Source of the DNA: Tritonibacter litoralis
Lineage (GTDB): Bacteria > Pseudomonadota > Alphaproteobacteria > Rhodobacterales > Rhodobacteraceae
Direction of reading: 5' to 3'
Assembly: GCF_009496005.1 (NCBI RefSeq)
Contig: NZ_WIBF01000010.1
Coordinates: forward strand, 116,614-180,613
Length of the DNA stretch: 64,000 nucleotides
Below are positions 9,290-18,546 of the stretch, piece after piece (position 1 is the stretch's first letter; the number at the start of each line of letters is the position of its first letter). The notes below the pieces were generated by a model. The model was not told the origin of the DNA. It worked only from the letters and a program-made list of their open reading frames with translations, and did no database searches. The translations under genes and the position numbers were made by a program.

Positions 9290-10645
9290 CTAGCCTGAGA
9301 GGACACTCGGCAGCCATAGGGTCAGCGCGGGAAAGGCGATCAATACGGCGACCCGGATGATTTCAGCGCCAAAGAAAGGTAAGACCCCGAGGAACGTATC
9401 TCGCATCGGGATGTCCCGTGCTTGGGCTGAAATAATGAATACGTTCATCCCGACCGGCGGGGTGATCAGACCAAGTTCGACCACAATGAGCGCAAGTATT
9501 CCGAACCAGATCTTGAGATCTTCTGTATCCATCCCAAACGGAGACATTTCTGCGGTGACATAATCCCCTCCATTCAATTCGACCAAAACTGGCCAGAAGA
9601 ATGGGATTGCCAGCAAGATCATCGACAAACTGTCCATCAGGCAGCCCAGCAAAACCAATGCAAACAGCAGCAGCAAAAGGGTTGTCATCGGTGCCAGCCC
9701 AGAATGTGCCATCCATTCTGCCATTGCCTGTGGAACGCCACCGCGCGACATAAAGATCTTTAGCAATTCTGCCCCAAGCAGGATCAGGTAAATCATACCT
9801 GCGGTCCGCGCTGTTTCCAAAAGCGCTTCACGGGCGTCAGCCATAGACAGCTGTTTGCGGAACAGGCCAAGAACCGTGACCATCACAACACCAACAGCTG
9901 CAGCAGGTGTTGGATTGAAAAGTCCCATGTAGATGCCGCCAATCACAACACCAAAGACCAACCCAACGGGCAGTACCTTTAACGTCGCCGAGATCAGCTC
10001 TTGTCGGGACGCGCGTTCCCCCTTGGGACCGGAGGTGGGTGAAATAAGCACGTAAACCAGGATTGTCAGGATAAAAAACAGAACCGCAATCAGACCTGGA
10101 ATTAATGCTGCCTTGAACATCGTTACCACGTTGGCTTCGACGATAATGGCATAGATGATGAGCACCACTGACGGCGGGATCAAGATGCCAAGAACGCCGC
10201 CCGCGGCGATCGTCCCGGTGCCCAGTTTTGGCGAATAGTTATAGCGCTTCAGTTCTGGCAGGGCGACTCTGCCCATGGTCGACGCTGTGGCCAGCGAAGA
10301 TCCACAGACAGCTCCAAATCCGGCGCAGGCTGCAATCGCCGACATGGCCACGCCACCGCGCATCCAGCCAAGCCAGGCATTGGCCGCCCGAAACAGGTCC
10401 GCGCTTAAACCGGAACGTGACGCAATAGCGCCCATAAGCACGAACAAGGGCACAACCGACAGATCGTAGATAGAAAACTGCCCATACGCCAGATCCTTGA
10501 GCTGGTTCATGACGATCATAGGACCGTTCAACAGCGCGATACCCACGCCGCCAACCAGGATCATCGAGAAGGCGATAGGAATACGAATGGCAATCAGAAA
10601 GACCAGGACCCCAAGGCCCGAAAGGCCGATCGCAATGCTGTCCAT
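9290..10645 (-). CDS. dctM: TRAP transporter large permease (DctM)
   Basis: Large membrane subunit of a tripartite ATP-independent periplasmic transporter, 451 aa, almost entirely hydrophobic with about a dozen membrane segments. DctM signatures are IPIAFSMILVGGVGI near residue 25, FVLMGAIASRSGLSADLFRA near 70, and the IAAGGVLGILIPPSVVLIIY motif near 146. It uses the sodium or proton gradient to import a carboxylate delivered by DctP. It is separated by one base from dctQ and closes the dctPQM unit. Context points to an aromatic or 2-hydroxy/2-oxo acid substrate; this is inference. Confidence 0.93.
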   Translation of the reverse strand: MDSIAIGLSGLGVLVFLIAIRIPIAFSMILVGGVGIALLNGPMIVMNQLKDLAYGQFSIYDLSVVPLFVLMGAIASRSGLSADLFRAANAWLGWMRGGVAMSAIAACAGFGAVCGSSLATASTMGRVALPELKRYNYSPKLGTGTIAAGGVLGILIPPSVVLIIYAIIVEANVVTMFKAALIPGLIAVLFFILTILVYVLISPTSGPKGERASRQELISATLKVLPVGLVFGVVIGGIYMGLFNPTPAAAVGVVMVTVLGLFRKQLSMADAREALLETARTAGMIYLILLGAELLKIFMSRGGVPQAMAEWMAHSGLAPMTTLLLLLFALVLLGCLMDSLSMILLAIPFFWPVLVELNGGDYVTAEMSPFGMDTEDLKIWFGILALIVVELGLITPPVGMNVFIISAQARDIPMRDTFLGVLPFFGAEIIRVAVLIAFPALTLWLPSVLSG

Positions 10646-10646
10646 T

Positions 10647-11165
10647 TCAATAGACCTCGCTTTTCAGCAGTTTTGTCACCGCTTCTTTCATGGTGATAAG
10701 TGAGGCCACAAACAGCAGCGCCAGCGAGATCAGAGCGGGGACAAACGCCCACCAAATCGGGATTTGAAGAATTCCGGTGAATTCTTCGTATTCACGATAG
10801 TCCTGAAGTCCGGCCCCCATCCGCCAAAGAAGCAAAGCGGAGAACAGCAATGCAACCAGCGCCGCCAGGATGGACATCAGCGCGATGGAACGCGGACCAG
10901 CCCGCATCGTGAAAATATCAGCCGAGACATTTGCGCCAACCAACTGACAGTAGGGCAAGAAACAGAAAGCGGCGATGGCGGCTCCCATTTCCGTCAGTTC
11001 GAAATCACCGGCAAATGGCCTTCCGACGATTGCACCGGAAAGGATGGACCAGGCGTTCACCAGTACGACACCAACAAGAACCAGCCCACCCAATAACGCC
11101 CAAGCGGTGATGAGGCTACGGGCAATGCCCGTGAGCCTATCTTCCTTATTCAAAGAGCGCGGCAT
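10647..11165 (-). CDS. dctQ: TRAP transporter small permease (DctQ)
   Basis: Small membrane subunit of the TRAP transporter, 172 aa, with four predicted membrane segments near residues 15-35, 55-75, 90-115 and 135-160. The family stretch GRPFAGDFELTEMGAAIAAF lies between the first and second. It starts three bases after dctP stops and ends one base before dctM starts. DctQ is a poorly conserved family, so position between dctP and dctM is the main evidence. Confidence 0.88.
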   Translation of the reverse strand: MPRSLNKEDRLTGIARSLITAWALLGGLVLVGVVLVNAWSILSGAIVGRPFAGDFELTEMGAAIAAFCFLPYCQLVGANVSADIFTMRAGPRSIALMSILAALVALLFSALLLWRMGAGLQDYREYEEFTGILQIPIWWAFVPALISLALLFVASLITMKEAVTKLLKSEVY

Positions 11166-11168
11166 GTG

Positions 11169-12215
11169 TCAGTTGTTGTCCATGTTCTCGGAAACCAACT
11201 TGACGGCTTCATCATAGAGCGCCTGGCCATCAATGCCTTTTTCGTTCATTTCCGCGACCCAGCGGTCGACAACTGGCGCGATGGCGGTTTCGAAACCGGA
11301 CCATTCCTCATCCGACAGCTGCACATGTGTATTGCCGGATTTGGTGGCCAGGTTGATCCCAAATTCATCAGCACCATCCCAAATTTCACCAACCTTCGCG
11401 TGCCATTCGAGACCGGAGTTGTCGTAGAAGATCTGCTGGATGTCTGCCGGAAGACTGTTCAGGCGATCCTCGTTCATAATGACGGAGAATGAGGTGGTCC
11501 CCAGCCGCTTGCCGCCTGGTCCTTCGATTTGATACGCGGTCTGCTCATGAATTTTCAGCGGAGGAATGATCTCAAACGGGATCATTGCTCCGTCAATCAC
11601 CTTTTTCGACAGGGCAACCGGGATTTCACCAACAGAGGTTTTGACCGGATTTGCGCCCAGTGCCTCGATGATCCAGGCACCAGTGCGCGATGGAATACGA
11701 ATTTTCTTCCCGGCCAAATCTGCGGGCGACCGCACTTCGTCCGTGGCCATGTGAATCGCTTGGCCGCCATGCACATGCTGGAACAAGGCAACAACGCCTT
11801 TGAAGTCCTTGCTCAGCTCACCCTCGTACATCGTGCGCATCGCCTGATTGACGGCGGCGGTGTCGCCTTGGTGAACACCTGGAAGTTCAAAGACCTCGGA
11901 ACGCGGGAACTGACCAGCGGCGTAGGCATTTACGATCCAGGCCATGTCGACAATGCCGTCGCGAACCTGACGCGGTAACTGGGGTGGCTTGCCGCCCAAG
12001 GTCATCGACGGGAAAATTTCGATATGGATACGCCCATCGGATGCTTCCATGATCTTTTGCGCCCAGGGTTCCAACATCTGCGAATGGGCCGGTGCTTTGG
12101 GGCTCAGAAAGTGGTGCAGCTTGAATTCAAATTCCGCTGCCCAAGCGCTTGTACTGCCCAATGCCCCAATTACCGCTGCAAGCGCTGCAGTTCTGATGTT
12201 CGTCAAAGATGCCAT
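11169..12215 (-). CDS. dctP: TRAP transporter substrate-binding protein (DctP)
   Basis: Periplasmic solute receptor, 348 aa, with a signal peptide ending near residue 26 (STSAWA/AEF). DctP features are FKLHHFLSPKAPAHSQMLEPWAQ, GRIHIEIFPSMTLGG, and the ligand arginine region KKIRIPSRTGAWIIEALGANPV near residues 168-190, where an Arg usually binds the carboxylate. A strong ribosome site (GAGGAGGAG) precedes the ATG. It begins the dctPQM unit, about 200 bp downstream of the TPP-enzyme gene on the same strand, and could be read through from the upstream catabolic genes. Confidence 0.92.
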   Translation of the reverse strand: MASLTNIRTAALAAVIGALGSTSAWAAEFEFKLHHFLSPKAPAHSQMLEPWAQKIMEASDGRIHIEIFPSMTLGGKPPQLPRQVRDGIVDMAWIVNAYAAGQFPRSEVFELPGVHQGDTAAVNQAMRTMYEGELSKDFKGVVALFQHVHGGQAIHMATDEVRSPADLAGKKIRIPSRTGAWIIEALGANPVKTSVGEIPVALSKKVIDGAMIPFEIIPPLKIHEQTAYQIEGPGGKRLGTTSFSVIMNEDRLNSLPADIQQIFYDNSGLEWHAKVGEIWDGADEFGINLATKSGNTHVQLSDEEWSGFETAIAPVVDRWVAEMNEKGIDGQALYDEAVKLVSENMDNN

Positions 12216-12415
12216 AATCTCCTCCTCAGATGTTGGCGATGTCGACCGCTTAGTTTCAAAACGGCGTCATTTTGTCTTTCGTCCCTTTCAAACCCCTATT
12301 GCTCCCAATGGTCACAATACTCCCTTAGGGCTTTGAAACCAAAATAGTTGATCTCATGAAAAACAAAATTAATTAAGTGACCAAATTACTTTCCTTTTTG
12401 GGTAAGTATCCGCAG

Positions 12416-14140
12416 TTAAAGCGCCCCGGTACGCGCGATGGCTATGTTCAGCAGAACTTGGCGTTTTTCATCCGTGGCAACTTTGAGCGCCCTTTCCAAA
12501 GCGGCTGGCAAATCTTTGCCTTCGGTTACGGTCTCTGTATAAGCGCGGCTTGCTTCGGCCGTGCGACAGAAATCTGGGCTCGGCTGCAACCGCGTCAAAG
12601 GCACTTCATTCGACTTGCCCGCCAACCCATTATGATACAACCCCTCCACCGAGTGCCTGACCGCCCCCCATTCTTCGTTGTTCAGCACAAGCGTAATGAC
12701 AGGCAACCCAAGCGCTTCGGCGATTTGGTGACAGGCCGTGGGGTTGGAGAACATATAGCTGCCATCGCCCATTGTGGCAAAAACAAGTCGGTCCGGCTCA
12801 GCCAGTTGCCCGCCAAGGGCCGCCGGGAACCCCCACCCCAGTCCACCGGAATGCGGTTCCTGAAAATAGCTATTGTGCTGATCCAGATCCAATGGCCCAA
12901 GCGGCAGGCCCAGCTCGTGAAAAATTGTGGCCTTACGCCCCTTTATGGCCCGCCCAACGCATAGGCTGACCCAGGCCTTGCTCATCGGGCCGACACATCC
13001 GGCCTCGGCCTCGGTTGTAACCGCCAGACGATTGGCGGCCGACAACGCCTTAATCCGCTTGCGGCGCGCTTCGATGGTTTCGGGGCTGCCCTGACGCGCG
13101 GACATCGCCTCGATCAGGGCCATGAGCGCCGGTGCGGTTTCACCCGCCAGCGTGACATCGGCGCGGAAGTTGCGCACAGGCGTGCGCCCGAACAATGGAT
13201 CCGGTCCGAGCTGGATCACCTTCACATCCTCTCGCAGCTGCACCTTGTCCGGCCACCAAGGTGCCAGCGAATTCAACACCAGAACGACATCTGCCTCAGC
13301 CAGTAAGGCTTCGGGATTTTGGCCGACATACATCGGATGGGCAAGCGGCAGGGACAGCTGGTTGGCCCAATATTGGCTGACCGGCAAGGCCCAGTCCTCT
13401 ACAAATTTTCCAAAAGCGTCAAAGGCCTCGTACGATCCAGTTCCGCGCTGGCTTATGATGAGTGGCGTTTTTGCCTTGGCCAGTAGATCCGCCGCCTGAG
13501 CCAACGCTCCAGGTTCCGGCGCAACTTGGACCGGCGCCATGATCGAGGGTTGATCCAATCCGTCAGGCGGGCATTGTTCGCACAGGGTTTCCCGCGGGAG
13601 GCTCAGGTAGACCGGACCTTTTGGTGTTGAGTTCGAGATCGCCCAGGCACGGTCAAACAGGCTGGACATCTGTTCGGGGAAGCGGAGCTCATAATCCCAT
13701 TTTGTCGTCTCACGCACCAGGGCGGTCTGATCGAACATTTCCTGCCCCCAGCCGATAGGGACCGTGCGAGCGCCAAAGCGGCCGCTCTCCATCACCGGGG
13801 TCCGCCCTGACATCAAGATCATCGGGATCTGGTCGCACCAGGCGTTGATTACACCGGTTGCACCATTCGACAGGCCGACATTTGTATGCAGCATCACCGA
13901 TTGAACGCGCCCCGAAATCTGGAAATAGCCATGTGCCATGCCCAAGGCTGCATTTTCATGTGGACAGGTCACTGGCTCTGGCAAATCAATGCCTTTTTGT
14001 TGTGCTTCGATCAGACCTTCGATGATTGGTGGAAAATCAGTTCCTGAATTGGCAAAGACATAGTCCACACCCAGCGCCTTGAGCTTGCCAAACAGCGCGC
14101 CACCGGCCGTTATGGTGTTCGTATCATTGGTTTCTTCCAC
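12416..14140 (-). CDS. Thiamine-diphosphate enzyme, benzoylformate decarboxylase-like
   Basis: A 574-aa TPP enzyme of the acetolactate synthase / 2-oxoacid decarboxylase superfamily. The cofactor-activating glutamate is in CPHENAALGMAHGY (E62), and the C-terminal TPP motif is MGDGSYMFSN followed about 20 residues on by VLNNEEWG. Instead of the acetolactate synthase pattern, the N-terminal domain has LHTNVGLSNGATGVINAW (H85). This lines up with the LHSAAG stretch carrying the catalytic His70 of benzoylformate decarboxylase. Decarboxylation of an aryl-2-oxoacid to an aldehyde would suit the aldehyde dehydrogenase and pobA/pca genes nearby. It lies 14 bp after the PanE-like gene. Acetolactate synthase or sulfo-/oxalyl-type chemistry cannot be excluded. 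Confidence 0.75.
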   Translation of the reverse strand: MEETNDTNTITAGGALFGKLKALGVDYVFANSGTDFPPIIEGLIEAQQKGIDLPEPVTCPHENAALGMAHGYFQISGRVQSVMLHTNVGLSNGATGVINAWCDQIPMILMSGRTPVMESGRFGARTVPIGWGQEMFDQTALVRETTKWDYELRFPEQMSSLFDRAWAISNSTPKGPVYLSLPRETLCEQCPPDGLDQPSIMAPVQVAPEPGALAQAADLLAKAKTPLIISQRGTGSYEAFDAFGKFVEDWALPVSQYWANQLSLPLAHPMYVGQNPEALLAEADVVLVLNSLAPWWPDKVQLREDVKVIQLGPDPLFGRTPVRNFRADVTLAGETAPALMALIEAMSARQGSPETIEARRKRIKALSAANRLAVTTEAEAGCVGPMSKAWVSLCVGRAIKGRKATIFHELGLPLGPLDLDQHNSYFQEPHSGGLGWGFPAALGGQLAEPDRLVFATMGDGSYMFSNPTACHQIAEALGLPVITLVLNNEEWGAVRHSVEGLYHNGLAGKSNEVPLTRLQPSPDFCRTAEASRAYTETVTEGKDLPAALERALKVATDEKRQVLLNIAIARTGAL

Positions 14141-14154
14141 GCTCTGCTTCCTCC

Positions 14155-15081
14155 TCAGGTCGTGCTTGCGAGCTGGTCCGTTACTCGGCCCCGCAGGTCA
14201 ATCAATGCCGCCAGAACCGCGTTTAGCGGAGCGTGCACGTTATGCTGTTCGGCCAATCGGGCGACCTCGCCGCATAAACTGCTTATCTCTGTCGGCCGCC
14301 CCGCTTCGATATCCTGCAGCATGGACGGCTTGTGCTCGGTATGGTGTTCAAGCGCGTGATTTATCTGCTCGACCACCTCGTCCAGCTTGACTGTCACACC
14401 TAGAGTTTGGGCGAGGGTGACAACCTCGGACGAAATTTTGCGAAGCTGTACCACCATCTCCGGGACGTTCAGCTGACCGACAGTTGCACCTGTGAGAGCA
14501 CTGCAGGCATTCATGGCGCAATTGAACGCGGCCTTTTGCCAGATGATCTGATCGGTCTTTGCTGAACACTCAAAGGAAATCTCAGGCGCAGAGAAACCCG
14601 CCGCTTCGGCAAAAGCGGCCCCATCATCCGTCAGCGCGCGGAACACCACAAACCCCTGCCCCTGAGACGCGACATGCCCTGGTGCAATAAACCGTCCGGG
14701 CATCATGGTGCAGCCATATAGGACTTGATCCTTCGGAACCTGTTTGACCACACGTTCGGCATTGCCCAGACCATTTTGCAAGGTCAGCACCCGCGCCCCA
14801 GCGGCAATGTGCCGTTCCACACCGCCCAGCGCTGCGTCGGTATGGATCGTTTTGGTCAGCAAGATGATCAGATCTGGCGTTTCGCTCGCCTGATCTGGGC
14901 GCATCGCCGGAAGGTGAACGATCTGGGTGCCTGAAGCCCCCTCCAGGCGCAGGCCTTTTTCGCAAATGGCGTCCAGATGTGCCTCGTTGAGGTCCCATAA
15001 CGAGACATCGCGCCCCGCTGCAGCCATCAATCCGCCGATAACCGAGCCCAGTGCCCCTGCGCCGAGAATTGCCGTTTTCAT
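14155..15081 (-). CDS. 2-dehydropantoate 2-reductase family dehydrogenase (PanE/ApbA-like)
   Basis: NAD(P)-dependent 2-oxoacid / 2-hydroxyacid oxidoreductase, 308 aa. The N-terminal Rossmann motif is ILGAGALGSVIG, and the catalytic lysine region is IWQKAAFNCAMNACSALTGA near residues 182-201. The C-terminal domain has EVVEQINHALEHHTEHKPSM and the family pattern DIEAGRPTEI. PanE proper serves pantothenate synthesis, but this copy sits between an aldehyde dehydrogenase gene (24-bp gap) and a 2-oxoacid decarboxylase-like gene. Interconversion of a catabolic 2-hydroxy and 2-oxo acid is therefore more likely here. That role is inferred. Confidence 0.8.
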   Translation of the reverse strand: MKTAILGAGALGSVIGGLMAAAGRDVSLWDLNEAHLDAICEKGLRLEGASGTQIVHLPAMRPDQASETPDLIILLTKTIHTDAALGGVERHIAAGARVLTLQNGLGNAERVVKQVPKDQVLYGCTMMPGRFIAPGHVASQGQGFVVFRALTDDGAAFAEAAGFSAPEISFECSAKTDQIIWQKAAFNCAMNACSALTGATVGQLNVPEMVVQLRKISSEVVTLAQTLGVTVKLDEVVEQINHALEHHTEHKPSMLQDIEAGRPTEISSLCGEVARLAEQHNVHAPLNAVLAALIDLRGRVTDQLASTT

Positions 15082-15105
15082 ATTTCCGCTCCGCTAGAAT
15101 CTCGG

Positions 15106-16554
15106 TCAAATCGGATAGTGCTGGCCTGGATCTTCAATGGTGATCCAGCGCAGTTCAGTAAACTCTTCGATTGACGCCGTGCCTCCGAACCGGCCGTAGC
15201 CCGAGCGTTTCGTCCCGCCAAAGGGCATCTGTGCCTCATCACCCACGGTTGGCCCGTTGATGTGACAGATCCCGGTCTGGATGCGTTGTGCGACCTGCAA
15301 GGCACGGCGGGTATCCTGGCCAAAGACGGAGGCCGTCAGCCCGTATTCGGTGTCATTGGCCGCTGCGATTGCGCTTTCGACATCCTTTACACGCATGACC
15401 GTGGTCACTGGGCCAAAACTTTCGCTGGAATAGATATCCATCTCTGGCGTGACGTAATCGACGATTGTCGCTGGCATGATAGTGCCTTCGGCTGGGGCTC
15501 CGCCGGTCAAAACCTTTGCACCCTTGGCTTCAGCATCGGCGATCAGCCGGGCGACGTGGTCGATCGTGTCGCGATCCACAACGGAGGCCAAATGCACTTG
15601 CTCATTGGGTGTGCCGGTTTTTAGCGCCTCGGCGCGGGCAGCAAACTGTGCGGTGAAATCATCGGCGATACTCTCATCCAGGATGATCTTCTCGGCCGAC
15701 ATACAGATCTGACCTTGGTTCATGAAGGCCCCGAAAATCGCCGCGTTTACCGCACCAGGAATGTCGGCGTCATCCAGCACGACCTGAGGCGACTTTCCCC
15801 CAAGCTCCAGAAGACATGGTTTAAGCTGTTTCGCTGCCCGTTCGGCGATGATCTGGCCGACACGTGTTGATCCGGTGAAGTTGATCCGGCGTGTCAGCGG
15901 ATGATCCACCAGAGCATTCACCACCTCGGGCGCGTCTTCGGCTGAATGGGTCAAGATATTGAGAACGCCAGGTGGCAGCCCGCCTTCGGCCATTGCGTCC
16001 CCGATCATGCGGTGCAAGCCCGGACATTTTTCGGAAGCCTTCATGACAACGGTATTGCCGCAGGCCAAGGGCATCGCAAAGGAGCGAACCGCCAAAATGA
16101 CCGGGGCATTCCAAGGGGCCATCCCAACCAGGACGCCAACCGGCTGGCGCATTGCCATGGACAATGTGCCCGGCTTGTCGGACGGGATGATTTCTCCCTT
16201 GATCAGCGTTGTCATTGCCGCTGCTTCGCGCAGGATACGCCCAGCCAGCATGACGTTGAAACCGATCCACGGCCCCGAACCACCGGTTTCATCTGCCCCC
16301 AGCTTAATCAGGTCTTGCGTTTTTGCCTCAAGCGCATCTGCACATGCGTTCAGGATCCCGCGCCGCTGGTTCGGCCCCAGAGCTGACCATTCCCCAAAGG
16401 CCTGCGCGCAAGATTGCACCGCGCGATCAACATCAGCGGCCCGCCCCGCCGCTGCAGTGGTTGCGACGTCGCCCGCTACCGGGTTCCTACGATCAAACAT
16501 CCCGCCGGATTCGGCTTGGGTATCCGTGTTGTCGATAAAAAGGCCAACCTGCAT
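15106..16554 (-). CDS. NAD(P)-dependent aldehyde dehydrogenase (aryl-aldehyde type)
   Basis: An ALDH-superfamily enzyme, 482 aa. Catalytic residues are the Glu in LELGGKSPQVVLDD and the Cys in NQGQICMSAEKI; the cofactor-binding NFTGSTRVGQIIAERAAK is also present. The set GMAPWNAPVILAVRSFAMPLACGNTVV resembles salicylaldehyde / vanillin / benzaldehyde dehydrogenases. It is the first gene of the catabolic unit divergent from the IclR regulator, and should turn an aldehyde from the downstream TPP enzyme into an acid such as 4-hydroxybenzoate. The exact aldehyde is unknown. Confidence 0.85.
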   Translation of the reverse strand: MQVGLFIDNTDTQAESGGMFDRRNPVAGDVATTAAAGRAADVDRAVQSCAQAFGEWSALGPNQRRGILNACADALEAKTQDLIKLGADETGGSGPWIGFNVMLAGRILREAAAMTTLIKGEIIPSDKPGTLSMAMRQPVGVLVGMAPWNAPVILAVRSFAMPLACGNTVVMKASEKCPGLHRMIGDAMAEGGLPPGVLNILTHSAEDAPEVVNALVDHPLTRRINFTGSTRVGQIIAERAAKQLKPCLLELGGKSPQVVLDDADIPGAVNAAIFGAFMNQGQICMSAEKIILDESIADDFTAQFAARAEALKTGTPNEQVHLASVVDRDTIDHVARLIADAEAKGAKVLTGGAPAEGTIMPATIVDYVTPEMDIYSSESFGPVTTVMRVKDVESAIAAANDTEYGLTASVFGQDTRRALQVAQRIQTGICHINGPTVGDEAQMPFGGTKRSGYGRFGGTASIEEFTELRWITIEDPGQHYPI

Positions 16555-16642
16555 GAGCTCCTCCCTAGAGTCCTACATTGTGGGTTAATTGGACTTCAAT
16601 GTGAGATAGTTTTACAAGAGGCGTCAAAGAAATCTTGTAATA

Positions 16643-16655
16643 CTCACTATGTGAG
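16643..16655. promoter_or_regulatory. Candidate IclR operator
   Basis: A short palindrome CTCAC-TAT-GTGAG lies in the 124-bp gap between the divergent aldehyde dehydrogenase and IclR genes, 24 bases from the IclR start. Related CATTGTGG and CAATGTGAG words lie closer to the dehydrogenase start. IclR proteins bind such short inverted repeats in divergent promoters. The assignment is by position and symmetry only. Confidence 0.35.
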
Positions 16656-16678
16656 GAACAGCTGTAACAATCTGGGTT

Positions 16679-17437
16679 TTGAGCATGGCCACAAAGCAAA
16701 ACGGATCTGTCATCAAAAGCTTTGAGATCTTGGGGCTCATCACCCATGAAAGGCCGGAAATATCTGCATCGGTTGTGGCCGAAGAACTGGCACTGACCCA
16801 ATCGACAGCCCATCGGTTTTTAACCACCCTGACGTCTTTGGGCGTGTTGGCAAGCTACCGCCGCGGTGCCTATTGTCTTGGTCCGCGGGTCGAAGAACTG
16901 GGCCGGATGGAGCAGGACACAAACCCGCTTTCCAGTGTGGTTCGCCCAGTCATTCGGTCGGCCAGTGATGACCTGAACGAATCTGTCATGGCGTGCCGGT
17001 TTTCAACGGCCGGCCCAATCTGCATGGCCGTCGCAGCATCCCACCGCCCCTTTAATGTCGACATCAAGGTCGGGACGATCCTACCTTTGCATTCCACAGC
17101 CCAGGGCAAGATCTGGTTATCCGCACAGCCACGGAAAGACCGGTTTGCCCGATTGGGTGCCTATACTCTGTCCAAACATACCAAAACGACGCTTCACAGT
17201 GTCGAGGCGCTTCACGACGAGCTTGATGCAATCCGAGATCAGGGATTTGCCGTCAACCGGGCAGAGAATGAACCCAATCTGGGCGCGGTCGCTGTTCCCG
17301 TGCGCTCGGTCGATTACGAGGTGGTGCTCACGATTTCTGCGTTCGGCATGATCAACCGCTTTGACGAGAGCTTTGTCGAGACCGCCGTCCAGCGGTTGCA
17401 ACAGGCCGCCCAGGCCATTTCCGCGCGTTTCCTGTGA
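16679..17437 (+). CDS. IclR-family transcriptional regulator
   Basis: A 252-aa regulator with an N-terminal winged helix (GSVIKSFEILGLITHERPEI, then AEELALTQSTAHRFLTTLTSLGVL) and a C-terminal GAF-like effector domain. The latter has HSTAQGKIWLSAQP and GFAVNRAENEPNLGAVAVPV, which are standard IclR motifs. The listed start is TTG; the ATG six bases on (16685) is equally plausible and neither has a strong ribosome site. It is divergent from the aldehyde dehydrogenase unit and convergent with pcaB, so it most likely controls the TRAP/decarboxylase/dehydrogenase genes. Confidence 0.88.
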   Translation: MSMATKQNGSVIKSFEILGLITHERPEISASVVAEELALTQSTAHRFLTTLTSLGVLASYRRGAYCLGPRVEELGRMEQDTNPLSSVVRPVIRSASDDLNESVMACRFSTAGPICMAVAASHRPFNVDIKVGTILPLHSTAQGKIWLSAQPRKDRFARLGAYTLSKHTKTTLHSVEALHDELDAIRDQGFAVNRAENEPNLGAVAVPVRSVDYEVVLTISAFGMINRFDESFVETAVQRLQQAAQAISARFL

Positions 17438-17459
17438 CCGAAAATGGCCGAAATGGGGA

Positions 17460-18542
17460 TCACGAAGATTGATCAGAAGCACCCGCGGGATGACCGATGC
17501 GATCAATTTGCTCAACAAGCTCCAGAGATGCGGTCAGCGACCTGCCCGTCGTCAGCACCATTTGCGGCAATAGCATCCATTCCAACACCCAAGCCGCGCC
17601 GGACCGTTCTTGTTCGTGGATCAGCGCGTGATGCATACCCGACAGCTGCACCGCGTTTGCGCGGGCTAATGCTACCAACAGCTCTGCGCGGATGGGGTTG
17701 CGTTTGTGCGCCATTGCCGAGGATCGACCACCGCCAGCAAGAACAACGTCGTCCAGTCCCTGCTGCGACATCAAAGCAATATCCTGACCCATTTTGCCGA
17801 GCGTACCTGACACCAACGACAGCCAGTTTGAAAACTCCGCGATCGCGTCCCTACGGCTATGCCAGCTCACACCAGCGTGACTCAGACCAAGCGCCTGGGC
17901 CATGTCTGTTTCAATGGCCCCGGCTACATCGCCAAGAGCGGCCCGATCCCCGGCAGCGCCGCCCAGTTGCAAAATCAACAGCCTGGGTGCCATCTGCTTC
18001 AGCCGGTCCTGATGATCAGAAATTGGCAGCTGCCAGCTGGACAACCGGGTCGCCACCGTGATCGGCAAAGCAGCCTGCATTCGGGTACGTGCCATCAGCT
18101 GGTTGTGACCCTGCTGTTCCCCGAGGTGGGTTAAAGCCGTATCAAGCGCCGTGAGCCGTGCCGACAGCAGAGGGAGAACGCTTTTCAGGCACAGGATCAG
18201 AGCCGTATCAATGACATCTTGCGAGGTAAGGCCTGTGTGAATCGCCGGATGCCAGTCATGCGGACATCCTTGCTTCAATTGGCGCACCAGAGCTGGGACA
18301 ACCAAACCGTCCTCTGCCACGCCTTGTTTCAATAGCGCTATATCAGGCTCTGCATCGAGAATATACTCTGCTGCCTGTTCGGCGACATCCGCCGGGACAC
18401 GGCCCGTCTTTGCTAAGGCACGTGCAAAGGCGGCCTCGATCACCAGCATGTGGCGAAGCTGCGCCTGAGCCGACAATTCGTTTTGAACCTCAGTGTCCTC
18501 AAACAGGCCGCTCAGCCAGGGATGGGCCGCAAGATGGCTCAT
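17460..18542 (-). CDS. pcaB: 3-carboxy-cis,cis-muconate cycloisomerase
   Basis: PcaB converts 3-carboxymuconate to 4-carboxymuconolactone in the protocatechuate branch of the 3-oxoadipate pathway. The product is 360 aa and belongs to the fumarase/aspartase superfamily. Its signature is GGGRSSAMAHKRNPI near residues 265-280, with IHTGLTSQDVIDTALIL near 105 and MARTRMQAALPITVATR near 148. Many PcaB proteins are longer, about 400-450 aa; this compact form is common in alphaproteobacteria. It is the last gene of the pob/pca operon, four bases after the BKACE gene, and converges on the IclR gene. Confidence 0.92.
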   Translation of the reverse strand: MSHLAAHPWLSGLFEDTEVQNELSAQAQLRHMLVIEAAFARALAKTGRVPADVAEQAAEYILDAEPDIALLKQGVAEDGLVVPALVRQLKQGCPHDWHPAIHTGLTSQDVIDTALILCLKSVLPLLSARLTALDTALTHLGEQQGHNQLMARTRMQAALPITVATRLSSWQLPISDHQDRLKQMAPRLLILQLGGAAGDRAALGDVAGAIETDMAQALGLSHAGVSWHSRRDAIAEFSNWLSLVSGTLGKMGQDIALMSQQGLDDVVLAGGGRSSAMAHKRNPIRAELLVALARANAVQLSGMHHALIHEQERSGAAWVLEWMLLPQMVLTTGRSLTASLELVEQIDRIGHPAGASDQSS

Positions 18543-18546
18543 CGGA